Source: Tatlockia sp.
GTDB lineage: Bacteria > Cyanobacteriota > Cyanobacteriia > Cyanobacteriales > Chroococcidiopsidaceae
Reading direction: 5' to 3'
DNA length: 6,248 nucleotides
Assembly (NCBI GenBank): GCA_013698215.1
Contig: JACCVJ010000220.1
Location: 1-6,248, forward strand
The number at the start of each line of letters is the position of its first letter. The stretch's first letter is position 1. Positions 6,033 to 6,248 of the stretch are shown in pieces. The notes under the pieces are model-generated. The model ran no database searches, was not told the origin of the DNA, and saw only the letters and a list, made by a program, of their open reading frames with translations. A program made the translations under genes and the position numbers.

Positions 6033-6248
6033 CTTGCCTCTCTCCAATTAGTAAATTGCTTCTCCACAGGCTGGCGGCTGCGAACTACTTTAGCTGGTAC
6101 GCCAACTGCAACAGAATAAGGAGGAATATCTTTAGTTACTACGGCTCCCGCTCCAATTACACTACCTTCACCGATAGTTACCCCATCTAATACTTTGACT
6201 CCATAACCCAGCCAACAATTATCTTCAATTACTACGCCTTGGCGAGTT
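6026..6248 (-). CDS. Hexapeptide-repeat acyltransferase, C-terminal part (gene runs off the window)
   Basis: The minus strand encodes the last 73 residues of a left-handed beta-helix acyltransferase, ending in TGA at 6028-6026. Isoleucine/valine-glycine hexapeptide turns are clear: VVIEDNCWLGYGVKVLDG, then VTIGEGSVIGAGAVVTKD. The closing segment IPPYSVAVGVPAKVVR is the standard C-terminal cap of the maltose/galactoside O-acetyltransferase (NodL/WcaF-like) group. These proteins form trimers and move an acetyl group from acetyl-CoA to a sugar or similar acceptor, often in polysaccharide synthesis. The catalytic histidine and the N-terminus lie beyond 6248, so acceptor and exact family cannot be given. 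About 16 polar residues follow the cap, ending in FTNWREASY. The stop lies inside the last codons of the CruP-like gene on the other strand, a 7-bp convergent overlap. Confidence 0.9.
   Translation of the reverse strand, partial: TRQGVVIEDNCWLGYGVKVLDGVTIGEGSVIGAGAVVTKDIPPYSVAVGVPAKVVRSRQPVEKQFTNWREASY

Noticed and set aside
5999..6190. Plus-strand open frame of 63 codons at the end of the CruP-like gene
   Set aside because: It covers the antisense of a clear hexapeptide-repeat acyltransferase on the minus strand.
1..6248. Mobile element, CRISPR array, defence system or biosynthetic cluster
   Set aside because: No transposase, integrase, regular repeat-spacer pattern, restriction or toxin gene, or multi-enzyme cluster is visible; the genes are typical chromosomal ones.

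Overview
The window is ordinary chromosomal DNA from a cyanobacterium. The main sign is ten copies of the palindrome GCGATCGC (HIP1) in 6.2 kb, against roughly 0.1 expected by chance. A CruA/CruP-type carotenoid flavoprotein, AT-rich spacers and mostly absent Shine-Dalgarno sequences fit this. Base and codon use look uniform, with no transposase, phage gene, tRNA, rRNA or CRISPR array. I cannot name the genus from the sequence.

Layout, left to right. (1) Positions 23-1210 (+) hold a complete class I/II PLP aminotransferase most like LL-diaminopimelate aminotransferase. (2) A 249-bp spacer carries an 11-bp hairpin, a second small hairpin, a 7-bp inverted repeat that encloses both, and a possible promoter. 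(3) Positions 1460-1915 (+) encode a CheY-like single-domain response regulator that must start on TTG or GTG. (4) Positions 1943-2122 (-) encode a 59-residue helical small protein, convergent with the regulator. (5) A 385-bp spacer has a good sigma70-type promoter 222 bp before uvrC and several repeats in the predicted leader. (6) Positions 2508-4439 (+) are a complete uvrC. (7) Positions 4497-6032 (+), 57 bp downstream, are a CruP-like FAD protein. (8) Positions 6026-6248 (-) are the C-terminal 73 residues of a hexapeptide-repeat acyltransferase that runs off the window; its stop overlaps the end of cruP.

The genes do not form one pathway. uvrC and cruP could share a transcript, which would put nucleotide excision repair beside a carotenoid protein linked to oxidative stress; this is inference from spacing only. 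The regulator has no partner kinase here. I found no convincing new multi-gene system. The items most worth a second look are the unannotated 59-residue gene, the structured spacer at 1270-1345, the repeat-bearing uvrC leader, and a UvrC that lacks one of the four cysteines of the iron-sulfur motif known from E. coli.
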